A stretch of 5,947 nucleotides of DNA from an uncultured Pseudomonadota bacterium (GCA_946478635.1 CAMLCX010000327.1:1-5947); one strand, 5' to 3'; counted from the stretch's first letter, positions 1 through 5,546 are shown. The notes: generated by a model not told the origin, from the sequence alone. Numbers and translations: made by a program.

Positions 1-512
1 TCAACGAGATACTCGATCTGTCCAAGGTCGAGGCTGGGCGGATGGAATTGGAGCTGGCGACGTTCGATCTCCCCCTGGCCATCGACAACGCCCGCACCTT
101 CGTGCGGGAGCGAGCCACCCGGCATGGCATCACACTGGATGTAAAGGTGGACGAGCGCCTGGGCGACTTCAAGGGCGACGAGCGCAAGATCAAGCAGATA
201 CTGCTCAACCTGCTTTCCAACGCCGTGAAGTTCACCCCGGAGGGGGGACGGGTCGGCATTAACGCCAGACAGACCGATGGTGCGGTGGAGATCTCGGTCA
301 GCGACACGGGCATCGGGATAGCGCCGGAGGACCAGCCGAAGATTTTCGAAGAGTTTCGCCAGGTGGGAACCGACTATGCGCACAAGGTCGAGGGGACCGG
401 ACTGGGATTAACATTGGCGAAGAAGTTTGTCGAGCTGCATGGGGGGAGGATCTGGGTAGAGAGTGAAGTTGGCAAAGGCAGTAAGTTTACGTTCACGCTG
501 CCGATCACCTAA
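1..512 (+). CDS. Sensor histidine kinase, C-terminal part (partial, runs off the left edge)
   Basis: Reading in frame from base 3 gives 169 residues to the TAA at 510-512, so the gene continues upstream and the ATG at 42 is internal. The first visible residues ([16 protein letters not shown]) are the end of a HisKA dimerisation helix; the phospho-accepting histidine lies outside the window. An HATPase_c domain follows, with all its ATP-binding boxes: N box [10 protein letters not shown] (residues 69-78, Mg-binding Asn 73), G1 box DTGIGI (101-106), F box IFEEF (114-118) and G2 box GTGLGL (131-136). In this family the domain binds ATP and phosphorylates the histidine, which passes the phosphate to a response regulator. 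The protein ends right after the ATPase fold, with no fused receiver domain. No response regulator is visible downstream, so its partner and signal are unknown. The family call is very secure. Confidence 0.95.
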   Translation, partial: NEILDLSKVEAGRMELELATFDLPLAIDNARTFVRERATRHGITLDVKVDERLGDFKGDERKIKQILLNLLSNAVKFTPEGGRVGINARQTDGAVEISVSDTGIGIAPEDQPKIFEEFRQVGTDYAHKVEGTGLGLTLAKKFVELHGGRIWVESEVGKGSKFTFTLPIT

Positions 513-530
513 TTTTGGATTTTGGATTGG
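513..530. repeat. Short TTTTGGA tandem repeat after the kinase
   Basis: TTTTGGA occurs twice in direct succession (513-519 and 520-526), followed by a degenerate TTGGGG. It begins directly at the kinase stop codon. No function is evident. Confidence 0.5.
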
Positions 531-580
531 GGGAACCGAAAAAATCATTACTCGCGCACAGGCACAAGAGAATCGGAGAA

Positions 581-672
581 TTTACCGCGGAGGCGCTGAG
601 GGCGCGGAGAAAAGAGTTGTCTTCTTAAGAAATATTCCGAACTCTGCGAACTCCGCGTCTCTGCGGTGAAAA
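581..672. repeat. Imperfect inverted repeat of GCGGAG-rich units
   Basis: The left arm (about 581-612, starting TTTACCGCGGAGGCGCTGAG) and the reverse complement of the right arm (about 641-672, starting TTTTCACCGCAGAGACGCGG) align with roughly three matches in four over 27-30 bases. They are separated by about 28 bases of AT-richer sequence. Each arm is itself a degenerate series of short (G)CGGAG/GCAGAG units. This looks like a dispersed intergenic repeat of the kind common in environmental genomes. It could fold into a long hairpin in the transcript after the kinase gene. No T-tract follows, so a classical terminator is not supported. The rest of the gap between the kinase and the cupin (513-756) shows no gene. 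Confidence 0.6.
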
Positions 673-756
673 CTTCTTTACAGTAAACCCAGACGAGCCT
701 GAACTTTAAATTCTAAACGATTCAGACACGAGGAATGAAAGAAGGAGAAGACAGAA

Positions 757-1236
757 ATGCCTTTACAGGTAAAGCGCGAAAATGTTCCGGAGAAAAAGGT
801 CGTGCTCAAGACCGGCGAGGGCGAAGGCTCGATGATCATTCGGCAGGCCTACGGCAACGAGAGCAGCCTGCTGGTCGCCTTGCGGCCGCCGGGATATCAT
901 ACGCGGCCGCACATGCACGCGTCGGAGCAGATCAATCACGTGCTCGAGGGAGAGATATGGTTCTTTGTTGAAGATCAAGGGTACCACTGCATGAAGGGGG
1001 ATTTTCATAGAATCCCGGCTAATCGCGTTCACTGGGCGTGGAACCGTTCCAACGCCGTCACCACGGTAGTCGAATCGCATTCACCGCCGCTGGTCGGCGG
1101 CGATCTGCGCGAAGGGGCGGCGGCGCTCTTCGATGACAACGAGAGCCCGCAGCTTCGCGCGGAGGGAGAAAATAAGTTTGTCTCCTATGATTCGGAAAGT
1201 GTGGAAAGCAAATACTTCTCCGGTAGGAAAGAATAG
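757..1236 (+). CDS. Single-domain cupin protein (cupin_2 type), 159 aa
   Basis: The ATG at 757 has a good ribosome-binding site (AAGGAG at 742-747, spacing 9), which fixes the start. Both cupin motifs are present. Motif 1 spans residues 46-65, with Gly46, His52 and His54, and Gln58 at the place of the usual metal-binding Glu (Glu57 is next to it). Motif 2 spans 81-96, with Gly81, Pro87, His92 and Asn96; Asn89 replaces the usual Gly. His52, His54 and His92 should bind one metal ion, with Gln58 as possible fourth ligand; an EQ pair at this place is seen in other small cupins. The length fits a one-barrel, cytosolic cupin with no signal peptide. The C-terminal tail (about 120-159) is charged and outside the barrel. 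Substrate and reaction cannot be told from sequence: it may be a dioxygenase, an isomerase or only a ligand binder. Neighbours give no hint. The family is secure, the function unknown. Confidence 0.92.
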   Translation: MPLQVKRENVPEKKVVLKTGEGEGSMIIRQAYGNESSLLVALRPPGYHTRPHMHASEQINHVLEGEIWFFVEDQGYHCMKGDFHRIPANRVHWAWNRSNAVTTVVESHSPPLVGGDLREGAAALFDDNESPQLRAEGENKFVSYDSESVESKYFSGRKE

Positions 1237-1285
1237 TTAGATCGCAGTATGAACTTGTAACAATCGATGCGAAATTAGCGAACTC

Positions 1286-1315
1286 CGTTCGCCCTGAGCG
1301 CTGTCGAAGGGCTCC
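1286..1315. repeat. Dispersed repeat, left copy (inverted relative to 1676-1729)
   Basis: The 14-base block CGTTCGCCCTGAGC (1286-1299) is the exact reverse complement of 1716-1729. The 13-base block GTCGAAGGGCTCC (1303-1315) is the exact reverse complement of 1676-1688. Three bases separate the blocks here, against 27 in the right copy. The element can also form a small GCCCT/AGGGC hairpin. It lies between the cupin stop and the GIY-YIG gene. Confidence 0.85.
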
Positions 1316-1378
1316 GAAATGCATTTTGCGCTTACGCGGAACTATAAGGGAGGTAGGAACTTACTGAGTCACAGGATT

Positions 1379-1759
1379 ATGAGTTTCTGGGTTTACATTC
1401 TGCGATGCGGCGACGGTTCTTATTACGCTGGTCATACGGATAATCTCGAAGTGCGCATCGCGCAACATAAGACTGGTGAAATTGAAGGCTACACCTCGAC
1501 TAGACTTCCAGTGAGGTTAATGTTCTCAGAGCAATTCCCGACAAGGGGAGAAGCTTTAACTTGTGAGCGACAGATCAAGGGTTGGAGTAGGAAAAAGAAG
1601 GAAGCACTGATGCGCGGAGATTGGAAAGAGATTTCACAGTTAGCTCATCGAAATTATTCGGACGAAAACTCCTTAGGAGCCCTTCGACCCTTCGACGTCG
1701 CTCAGGACAGGCTAAGCTCAGGGCGAACGGTTAAGAATCGAACTGAAACAAGGAAATGA
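1379..1759 (+). CDS. GIY-YIG nuclease family protein (UPF0213-like), 126 aa
   Basis: Residues 1-80 match the stand-alone GIY-YIG family. They carry VYIL (5-8) and YYAG (15-18) as the family's two Tyr motifs, then Arg26 and His30 in a RxxxH pattern, Glu63, and the typical basic helix around IKGWSRKKKEAL (66-77). In GIY-YIG enzymes the tyrosines, Arg and Glu form a single-metal nuclease site; what the small UPF0213 members cut is not established. The frame is open back to an ATG at 1319. I chose 1379 because homology begins there, although the nearby AGG (1373-1375) is a weak ribosome-binding site; the better GGGAGG at 1348-1353 is too far away. Residues from about 100 on (LRPFDVAQDRLSSG) are encoded by a dispersed repeat and are probably not part of the fold. 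The stop TGA overlaps an ATG of the next gene. The family is secure, the exact start uncertain. Confidence 0.88.
   Translation: MSFWVYILRCGDGSYYAGHTDNLEVRIAQHKTGEIEGYTSTRLPVRLMFSEQFPTRGEALTCERQIKGWSRKKKEALMRGDWKEISQLAHRNYSDENSLGALRPFDVAQDRLSSGRTVKNRTETRK
1676..1729. repeat. Dispersed repeat, right copy, inside the GIY-YIG 3' end
   Basis: This is the longer partner of 1286-1315 in inverse orientation. It has the same outer blocks (GGAGCCCTTCGAC at 1676-1688 and GCTCAGGGCGAACG at 1716-1729), but 27 bases instead of 3 between them. The inner part repeats CCCTTCGA and GCTCAGG in direct orientation. The element supplies most of the last 28 codons of the GIY-YIG reading frame, an example of repeat sequence read as protein. 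Confidence 0.85.
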
Positions 1760-1761
1760 CA

Positions 1762-2760
1762 ATGAATTTGCGTTATCGCCGCCTTGTTTTGCCCTCGCTT
1801 ATCTGTTTCGTCGTCGGTTTTTTTTCGAGCACGGTTTCCGCCCAGGAGCTTAAGCGCCTGCGCTACGGCACGACGATCAGCACGGTCAATTTGCCGGTGT
1901 GGGTTGCCAAAGAGAGCCGGCTCTTCGCCAAGCATGGGCTCGATCCGGAAGTGATCATGATTCAGGCCGGCGCTTTGACGACGCTGGCGATTATCAGCGG
2001 CGAGTTGCAGTTCTCCGGCGCGGGCGCCGCATCCGTTTTAGCGGCGAGGATCAAGGGCGGCGATATCGCCCTCGTTGCCTGTCCGGCCGATTCCGATCTG
2101 GTTTACCTGATGGCTCGCCCTGAGATAAAGAACGCAGCCGAGCTCAAGGGTAAGTCGAGCGCGGTAACCCGGTTGGGCTCGACGACGCATTTTTATCTTC
2201 GTTCGGCGCTCAAGTATGCCGGGCTCAATCCTGAAAAAGATGTCACTATTCTCCAGCTTGGAACCGAATACGCGGCGGCGTTGGAGACCGGAAGAATCGC
2301 CGCAGCGGCGCTTCCATTCGATCTCGCCTTGCCGTATTTGCAAAGAGGCTGGCCGGTCCTGTTGGATCTCTCCAAGACCGATTTTGTCTATCCGGCCTCC
2401 TGCGTGGTGAGCAGCCGCAGCTTCATCAAGGACAATCCCGACACAGTGGAGCGTTTTCTCAAAGCCTATGTCGAAGCGATTCATCTAATGAAAAAAGATC
2501 ACGGCGCCGGTGAAAGAGCCTATAACAAGTGGCTCAAACCGAAAGACCCGCTGCTCGCCAAGAAAGCAGTGGAAGCCTACGCGAATTTATTCAAGCCGAT
2601 TCCGCGCGTCACGGACCGAGGCATTCAAGCGGTTTTGGAGGATCTTGCGACCTCAACCGCCGTGCCGAAGGATCTCATCGAGCGTCCGGATTATTTTCGC
2701 GACAACGGGCCTTTGGAAAAATTGGTCAGTAGCGGCTGGATCGCGCAGCTGGGGAAGTAA
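1762..2760 (+). CDS. ABC-type solute-binding protein, NMT1/TauA/SsuA-like, 332 aa
   Basis: This is a secreted solute-binding protein of the NMT1/TauA/SsuA group. Family members capture small molecules such as sulfonates, nitrate or pyrimidine precursors in the periplasm and pass them to an ABC permease. Residues 1-27 form a signal peptide (basic MNLRYRR, hydrophobic core, cleavage likely at VSA|QE). The mature start shows the family pattern: RYGTT, then NLPVWVAKE, then LFAKHGLDPEV (54-64), then a glycine-rich stretch with ISGELQFSGAG (78-88). I prefer the ATG at 1762 over 1756, since AAGGA at 1750-1754 lies 7 bases before 1762 but only 1 base before 1756. No permease or ATPase gene lies beside it, so it is an orphan binding protein and its ligand is unknown. 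The 5' end directly abuts the repeat-derived tail of the GIY-YIG gene, and no promoter is evident. The family is secure. Confidence 0.9.
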   Translation: MNLRYRRLVLPSLICFVVGFFSSTVSAQELKRLRYGTTISTVNLPVWVAKESRLFAKHGLDPEVIMIQAGALTTLAIISGELQFSGAGAASVLAARIKGGDIALVACPADSDLVYLMARPEIKNAAELKGKSSAVTRLGSTTHFYLRSALKYAGLNPEKDVTILQLGTEYAAALETGRIAAAALPFDLALPYLQRGWPVLLDLSKTDFVYPASCVVSSRSFIKDNPDTVERFLKAYVEAIHLMKKDHGAGERAYNKWLKPKDPLLAKKAVEAYANLFKPIPRVTDRGIQAVLEDLATSTAVPKDLIERPDYFRDNGPLEKLVSSGWIAQLGK

Positions 2761-2773
2761 CTTGCGAGGCAAA

Positions 2774-2801
2774 GGGCATAGAGCATAGGGCAAGGAGCAC
2801 G
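2774..2801. repeat. 7-base degenerate tandem repeat
   Basis: Four 7-base units follow each other: GGGCATA, GAGCATA, GGGCAAG and GAGCACG. GGG and GAG units alternate, so the real period may be 14. Purine-rich GAGAGCGAAGAGC sequence continues the pattern weakly to about 2817. It fills part of the 135-base gap between the two binding-protein genes, in which I see no other gene. Confidence 0.6.
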
Positions 2802-2895
2802 GCGAGAGCGAAGAGCAGAACGCAGGTTGCAGCGGGCAGAAGGCATAAATTAGGCAGACTCGGGCAAAGAGGTTCGCAATGACGCGGAGGTTTTA

Positions 2896-3933
2896 ATGAA
2901 AAGACTAACTTCATGTGCCATCTTCTTCGTATTCGGCTTCGCCATTTTCTCTGGCATTGTGCAAGCGCAGGAATTTTTTAAGGGGAAGTCCATCACGATC
3001 ATGGTGGGCAACTCGGTCGGAGGAGCGCAGGACGACTGGGCTCGCTTCATCGCGCAGCATCTCGGCCGACACATTCCAGGAAATCCGACGATAATCGTGC
3101 AAAATATGCCCGGCGCGGCAGGCGTTGTCGCCGCTAACCATATTTACAACATCGCTAAACCGGACGGCCTGACGCTTGGCATGGTCAATCCGGCGATCTA
3201 CACGGATCAGTTGCTCGGCGCCAAGGAAATAAGGTTCGACTGGCCGAAATTTGGCTGGATCGGTTCGCCGGAACGGATCGATCAGGTTTTGTTCATGCGC
3301 ACCGACACGCCGTACAAGACTTTGGATGATATTCGCAAAGCGGCGGAGCCGCCGCGCTGCGCGAGCCTGGCGCGGAGCGGGCTTGGTTACTTCCTGCCGA
3401 GGCTGATGGAAGAGGGGCTCGGTCTCAAGTTTCAAATGGTCGTCGGCTACGGCGGCGGCGGAGAGATGAATCTGGCGATTGAGAAGGGGGAAGCAGTCTG
3501 TCGCGCCGGCACCGTGTCGGCCTATGTTGCCCGCGAGCCCACGCGCACTTGGATCAAAAACGGTTTTGTCCGCGCTCTGGTGCAGAGCGGGTCCAAGCGG
3601 TTTTCAAAATTGCCCGACGTGCCGACGATTTATGAATTGTTCGACGCGCACAAAACGCCCGAAGCCACCAAGCGCGTCGCCAAAGTCATGCTCTCCTCCG
3701 GCGAGCTCGGCCGCCCGATCATGGCTCCGCCGGCGACGCCCGCCGACCGAATAAAAATTCTGCGCGACGCTTTTTCAAAGAGCATGACCGACCCTGCGCT
3801 GTTGGCCGAAGCGAAAAAAAGAAACTGGGACATCGACGTGCTGAACGGCGAAGAGCTGGAAACGATGGCGAAAGAAATCATGATCCAACCTCCGGAGGTG
3901 ATCGAGAGAGTGAGAAAGATTTTGGGGAATTAG
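2896..3933 (+). CDS. Bug/TctC-family solute-binding protein, 345 aa
   Basis: This belongs to the Bug (TctC) family, periplasmic receptors of tripartite tricarboxylate transporters that typically bind carboxylates or related small acids. The ATG at 2896 has GGAGG at 2886-2890 (spacing 5). Residues 1-24 form a signal peptide, with cleavage likely at VQA|QE. Family marks follow: KSITIMVGNSVGGAQDDWAR (31-50, first ligand loop), a long IPGNPTIIVQNMPGAAG stretch (60-76), AKPDGLTLG (87-95) and WIGSP (121-125). Near the C-terminus, PPATPADRIKILRDAF is also typical. The length is slightly above the usual 320-330. No TctA or TctB membrane gene lies nearby, and orphan Bug proteins are common in genomes that have expanded this family. 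The ligand cannot be predicted. It is co-oriented with the preceding binding protein but separated by a repeat-bearing gap, so co-transcription is possible but not shown. Confidence 0.92.
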   Translation: MKRLTSCAIFFVFGFAIFSGIVQAQEFFKGKSITIMVGNSVGGAQDDWARFIAQHLGRHIPGNPTIIVQNMPGAAGVVAANHIYNIAKPDGLTLGMVNPAIYTDQLLGAKEIRFDWPKFGWIGSPERIDQVLFMRTDTPYKTLDDIRKAAEPPRCASLARSGLGYFLPRLMEEGLGLKFQMVVGYGGGGEMNLAIEKGEAVCRAGTVSAYVAREPTRTWIKNGFVRALVQSGSKRFSKLPDVPTIYELFDAHKTPEATKRVAKVMLSSGELGRPIMAPPATPADRIKILRDAFSKSMTDPALLAEAKKRNWDIDVLNGEELETMAKEIMIQPPEVIERVRKILGN

Positions 3934-3985
3934 CCATCACGGTCGACCGAGATTGAATATGGATCAGTTGCTGTCTAATGCAAAT

Positions 3986-4006
3986 ATCGGGTTTGGATCT
4001 CCCGAT
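3986..4006. terminator. Possible hairpin between the Bug gene and the livM remnant
   Basis: ATCGGG (3986-3991) pairs perfectly with CCCGAT (4001-4006) around a 9-base loop. It sits between two convergent reading frames, where a shared terminator would be expected. There is no clear T-tract on either side, so the terminator reading is weak. Confidence 0.25.
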
Positions 4007-4037
4007 GAATGGAAGTAGCGCTGTCCAGTTGGCTGCG

Positions 4038-4330
4038 TTACCCCTTACCCGAAATCAGTCGCCGGAAGACGTGCCAACCTTCTACAAGTCCGCCGGGAAG
4101 AAAGAGCACGACGAGCATGAAGAGAACGCCGAAAATGATCAGGTGGAACTCCACCAGTTTTACCGCCAGCAATTCTCTTAAGATGACGTAAAAGAGCGCG
4201 CCGAGCACGGGGCCGTGGACGGTGCCGACGCCACCGACGAACGACATCAGCACGGCGTCGAACGTCCAGACCGGTGAGAATGTGTGCTGCGGATAATAAC
4301 TCACGTGGTAATAGGCGAAGGCGCCGCCGG
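4038..4330 (-). pseudogene. livM: Branched-chain amino acid ABC permease LivM, C-terminal remnant
   Basis: About 96 residues, read down to the stop at 4040-4038, match the C-terminal third of LivM-type permeases. They begin GGAFAYYHVSYYP, followed by the conserved FDAVLMSFVGGVGTVHGPVLGA and hydrophobic membrane segments ending in FLPGGLVEG. Intact LivM proteins are around 300 residues or more and span the membrane many times, so roughly the first 200 residues are missing. The homology stops at about 4330, exactly where a GC-rich palindromic repeat begins. The frame stays open beyond it to an ATG at 4484, but that extension is repeat and livF antisense sequence. No livG or livH is near. The piece cannot make a working permease. 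It faces away from the livF fragment, which would not happen in a normal liv operon. Confidence 0.8.
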
Positions 4331-4381
4331 GCCCCCTCCTTAATCCTCCCCCGCGACGCGGGGGAGGAAAGAGGTGGGGGA
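4331..4381. repeat. GC-rich palindromic element at the livM/livF junction
   Basis: The core is a perfect palindrome: CCTCCCCCGCG (4345-4355), one central base, and CGCGGGGGAGG (4357-4367). Outer arms CCCCCTCCTT (about 4332-4341) and AAAGAGGTGGGGG (about 4368-4380) pair imperfectly, giving a long nested hairpin. It looks like a dispersed REP-like repeat. It lies exactly between two broken genes of opposite orientation. Confidence 0.8.
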
Positions 4382-4416
4382 TTGAACGGAGCGCAGCGGT
4401 TGAACGGCTTGAACGG
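4382..4416. repeat. TTGAACGG 9-base repeats
   Basis: TTGAACGG occurs at 4382-4389, 4400-4407 and 4409-4416, spacings of 18 and 9. This is consistent with four 9-base units of which the second has decayed. It lies just upstream of the livF fragment. Confidence 0.65.
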
Positions 4417-4430
4417 TTAGTAAGTAAAGA

Positions 4431-4836
4431 ATGCCCGAAGTAATAAATCTCCAAGTCCGCTACGGCCCGCTCTTGGCGCTGCACAGCGTCGATATGATGA
4501 TTCGCCCCGGCGAAATGGTCGCCCTGGTCGGCCCTAACGGCGCCGGCAAGTCGACTCTATTGAAAACGATTTCCGGTCTGCTCACGCCGCGCGACGGCGT
4601 GGTCCGATGGCGCGATGAAACAATCAGCGGTGTGTCACCGCAGCGAATTGTCGAGTATGGCATCGCTCTGGTCCCGGAGGGACGGAGACTTTTCGCGGCG
4701 ATGTCCGTGCGCGAAAATCTCGAGCTCGGCGCTTTCACCGCCCGCGCGCAAAAGAAAAACTCGCGCAGATGGATCGCGTCTTCACTCTCTTTCCGCGTCT
4801 TTTCGAGCGCCAGCGGCAAACCGGTCGGGTCGCCAG
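4431..4836 (+). pseudogene. livF: Branched-chain amino acid ABC ATPase LivF, frameshifted and truncated
   Basis: The first 108 codons are clear LivF sequence: [12 protein letters not shown], Walker [10 protein letters not shown] (residues 34-42), and the LivF-typical [21 protein letters not shown] (81-101). After K108 the homology moves to another frame ([20 protein letters not shown], from 4757), as if one A had been lost from the A5 run at 4755-4759. It ends at about 4836, just before the ABC signature LSGGEQQ would begin. The signature, Walker B and H-loop are therefore absent, about half of a normal LivF of 230-240 residues. In the original frame translation would run on to TAG at 4854-4856; the shifted frame stays open to TAA at 4913-4915. 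LivF normally powers branched-chain amino acid uptake with LivG, LivH and LivM. This copy cannot hydrolyse ATP. Only a weak ribosome-binding site precedes the ATG at 4431. Confidence 0.85.
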
Positions 4837-4973
4837 CGTCGTCGAAATTAAGATAGAAAGTGAAACCTTCACCAACGTGAAGTCGGAATCAGAGAAAAAG
4901 AACTTCAGATTTTAAGTTCGGAAAGTCAAATGCGTCGGGATTGACGCTTCACCCGTGTAGATAGTGGGGTCCC
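4837..4973. other. Non-coding stretch between the livF break and the toxin gene
   Basis: No gene is recognisable here on either strand. The frame left open after livF gives a lysine/glutamate-rich tail without resemblance to LivF. A small inverted repeat GCGTC...GACGC (about 4932-4947) is visible. The livF homology must have been joined to unrelated DNA near 4836. Confidence 0.4.
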
Positions 4974-5295
4974 TCAGCGCTGCACGATCTCCACGATCTT
5001 TGAAATCACTTCTCTGAGTTTCTCGACTTTCAGTTGTCCGGCTTTGTAAAGTACGATATGTCGATCCGCGGTGAACAGACGATTTGGTCGTATATTACTT
5101 TTTTTGGCGGAGGCCTCCGCTGGGGAAATCCTTATCCTCTAACGGAATTGCGTAGCTATCCCTGACTCGCATGCTGGTTATTCGACTGAGCAAGAGATCG
5201 TCGCCTTCCAAATCTGCCACCACCATGGCTGGGCGCCTCTTGGCCTGTGATAAGGCCGAAAACGGAAAGGGAACCACCACCACATTGCCTTTCAC
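4974..5295 (-). pseudogene. PemK/MazF-like toxin, reading frame broken by one base in an A7 tract
   Basis: This is the toxin half of a type II toxin-antitoxin pair; MazF/PemK toxins are endoribonucleases that cut mRNA. I start it at the GTG at 5295-5293, which overlaps the antitoxin stop as GTGA. The frame is open upstream to 5334, but homology starts with KGNVVVVPFPFS (residues 2-13). RRP (20-22) and ITS (39-41) are at the places of the family's active-site Arg and Ser/Thr. The frame stops at 5097-5095 after 66 residues (GGLRQKK). The next frame continues the family without a gap (SNIRPNRLFTADRHIVLYKAG...) to TGA at 4976-4974. Removing one base from the A7 run (5105-5099) gives a 106-residue protein, the usual toxin length. 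This may be a true inactivating mutation, a sequencing error, or a slippery site allowing some full-length toxin. Confidence 0.82.
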
Positions 5296-5486
5296 AGATT
5301 TCCCCAAGCTTCGTCCTCTTCGGCACTCAGCCAATCTTTTTTAAGCGATGACTCGCTCAGCAATGTAGTGTCAAGCCGCTCTTGGCGATGCTTGCTTTTG
5401 AGAAATTGCACAAAGTCTAGCACTTCGCCCAAAACGGTCTCCGGGATATCTTCGATCGCCCCGGCTAGCAATTGTTTTTTATTCAT
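5292..5486 (-). CDS. Antitoxin of the PemK/MazF-like pair (DUF2281/VapB-like), 64 aa
   Basis: This small acidic protein precedes and overlaps the toxin gene. Residues 1-32 (MNKKQLLAGAIEDIPETVLG, then EVLDFVQFLKSK) resemble the helical start of DUF2281/VapB-like antitoxins. The tail, with LLSESSLKKDW (42-52) and EEDEAW (56-61), is the conserved toxin-binding end often seen with this toxin type. I start at the ATG at 5486 because GAGGT (5497-5493) lies 6 bases before it; an upstream in-frame start at 5513 has no such site and would cover the likely promoter. The antitoxin would bind and neutralise the toxin and, as in related pairs, probably repress their shared promoter. The gene is intact although its toxin partner is frameshifted. 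The DNA-binding part is not obvious. Confidence 0.85.
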   Translation of the reverse strand: MNKKQLLAGAIEDIPETVLGEVLDFVQFLKSKHRQERLDTTLLSESSLKKDWLSAEEDEAWGNL

Positions 5487-5503
5487 TGTCTGACCTCGGA
5501 AAT

Positions 5504-5533
5504 AGAATAGCACAGCCTGCGTTTCACAGGCAA
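5504..5533 (-). promoter_or_regulatory. Possible sigma-70-type promoter of the antitoxin-toxin pair
   Basis: On the - strand, TTGCCT (5533-5528) and TATTCT (5509-5504) are 18 bases apart. TATTCT is preceded by TGC, an extended -10 pattern. Transcription would start near 5497, giving a very short leader before the ATG at 5486. The positions fit, but the match is only fair. Confidence 0.35.
5515..5531. promoter_or_regulatory. Inverted repeat inside the antitoxin promoter, possible operator
   Basis: GCCTG (5515-5519) and CAGGC (5527-5531) form an inverted repeat with a 7-base spacer, between and overlapping the suggested -35 and -10 boxes. Toxin-antitoxin complexes often bind such palindromes to repress their own genes. 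It could instead be a weak hairpin after the MetE-like gene, though no T-tract follows on the - strand. Confidence 0.3.
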
Positions 5534-5546
5534 TTTTCTCGTGAAC

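Noticed and set aside
463..669. A 68-residue + strand open frame across the kinase end and the following repeat
   Set aside because: It is out of frame with the kinase, composed partly of repeat sequence, and has no family resemblance.
1319..1378. A longer GIY-YIG start at 1319
   Set aside because: The extra 20 residues have no family resemblance, and the ATG lies directly behind the left repeat without a ribosome-binding site.
2774..2801. A CRISPR-like array in the short repeats
   Set aside because: The units are 7 bases long, directly adjacent and degenerate, with no spacers and no cas genes nearby.
2911..3435. A long - strand open frame of 174 residues opposite the Bug gene
   Set aside because: It is antisense to a clear Bug-family gene with signal peptide and ribosome-binding site, and its translation shows no recognisable domain.
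4345..4367. The GC-rich palindrome as an intrinsic terminator
   Set aside because: No T-tract follows on either strand and it does not lie behind an intact gene; a dispersed repeat is the better explanation.
4331..4484. An N-terminal extension of the livM remnant to an ATG at 4484
   Set aside because: These codons come from the palindrome, the TTGAACGG repeats and antisense livF, and do not resemble LivM.
5296..5334. An upstream start of the toxin at 5334
   Set aside because: It would add 13 residues encoded inside the antitoxin gene that lack family homology; the GTG overlapping the antitoxin stop fits the usual layout.
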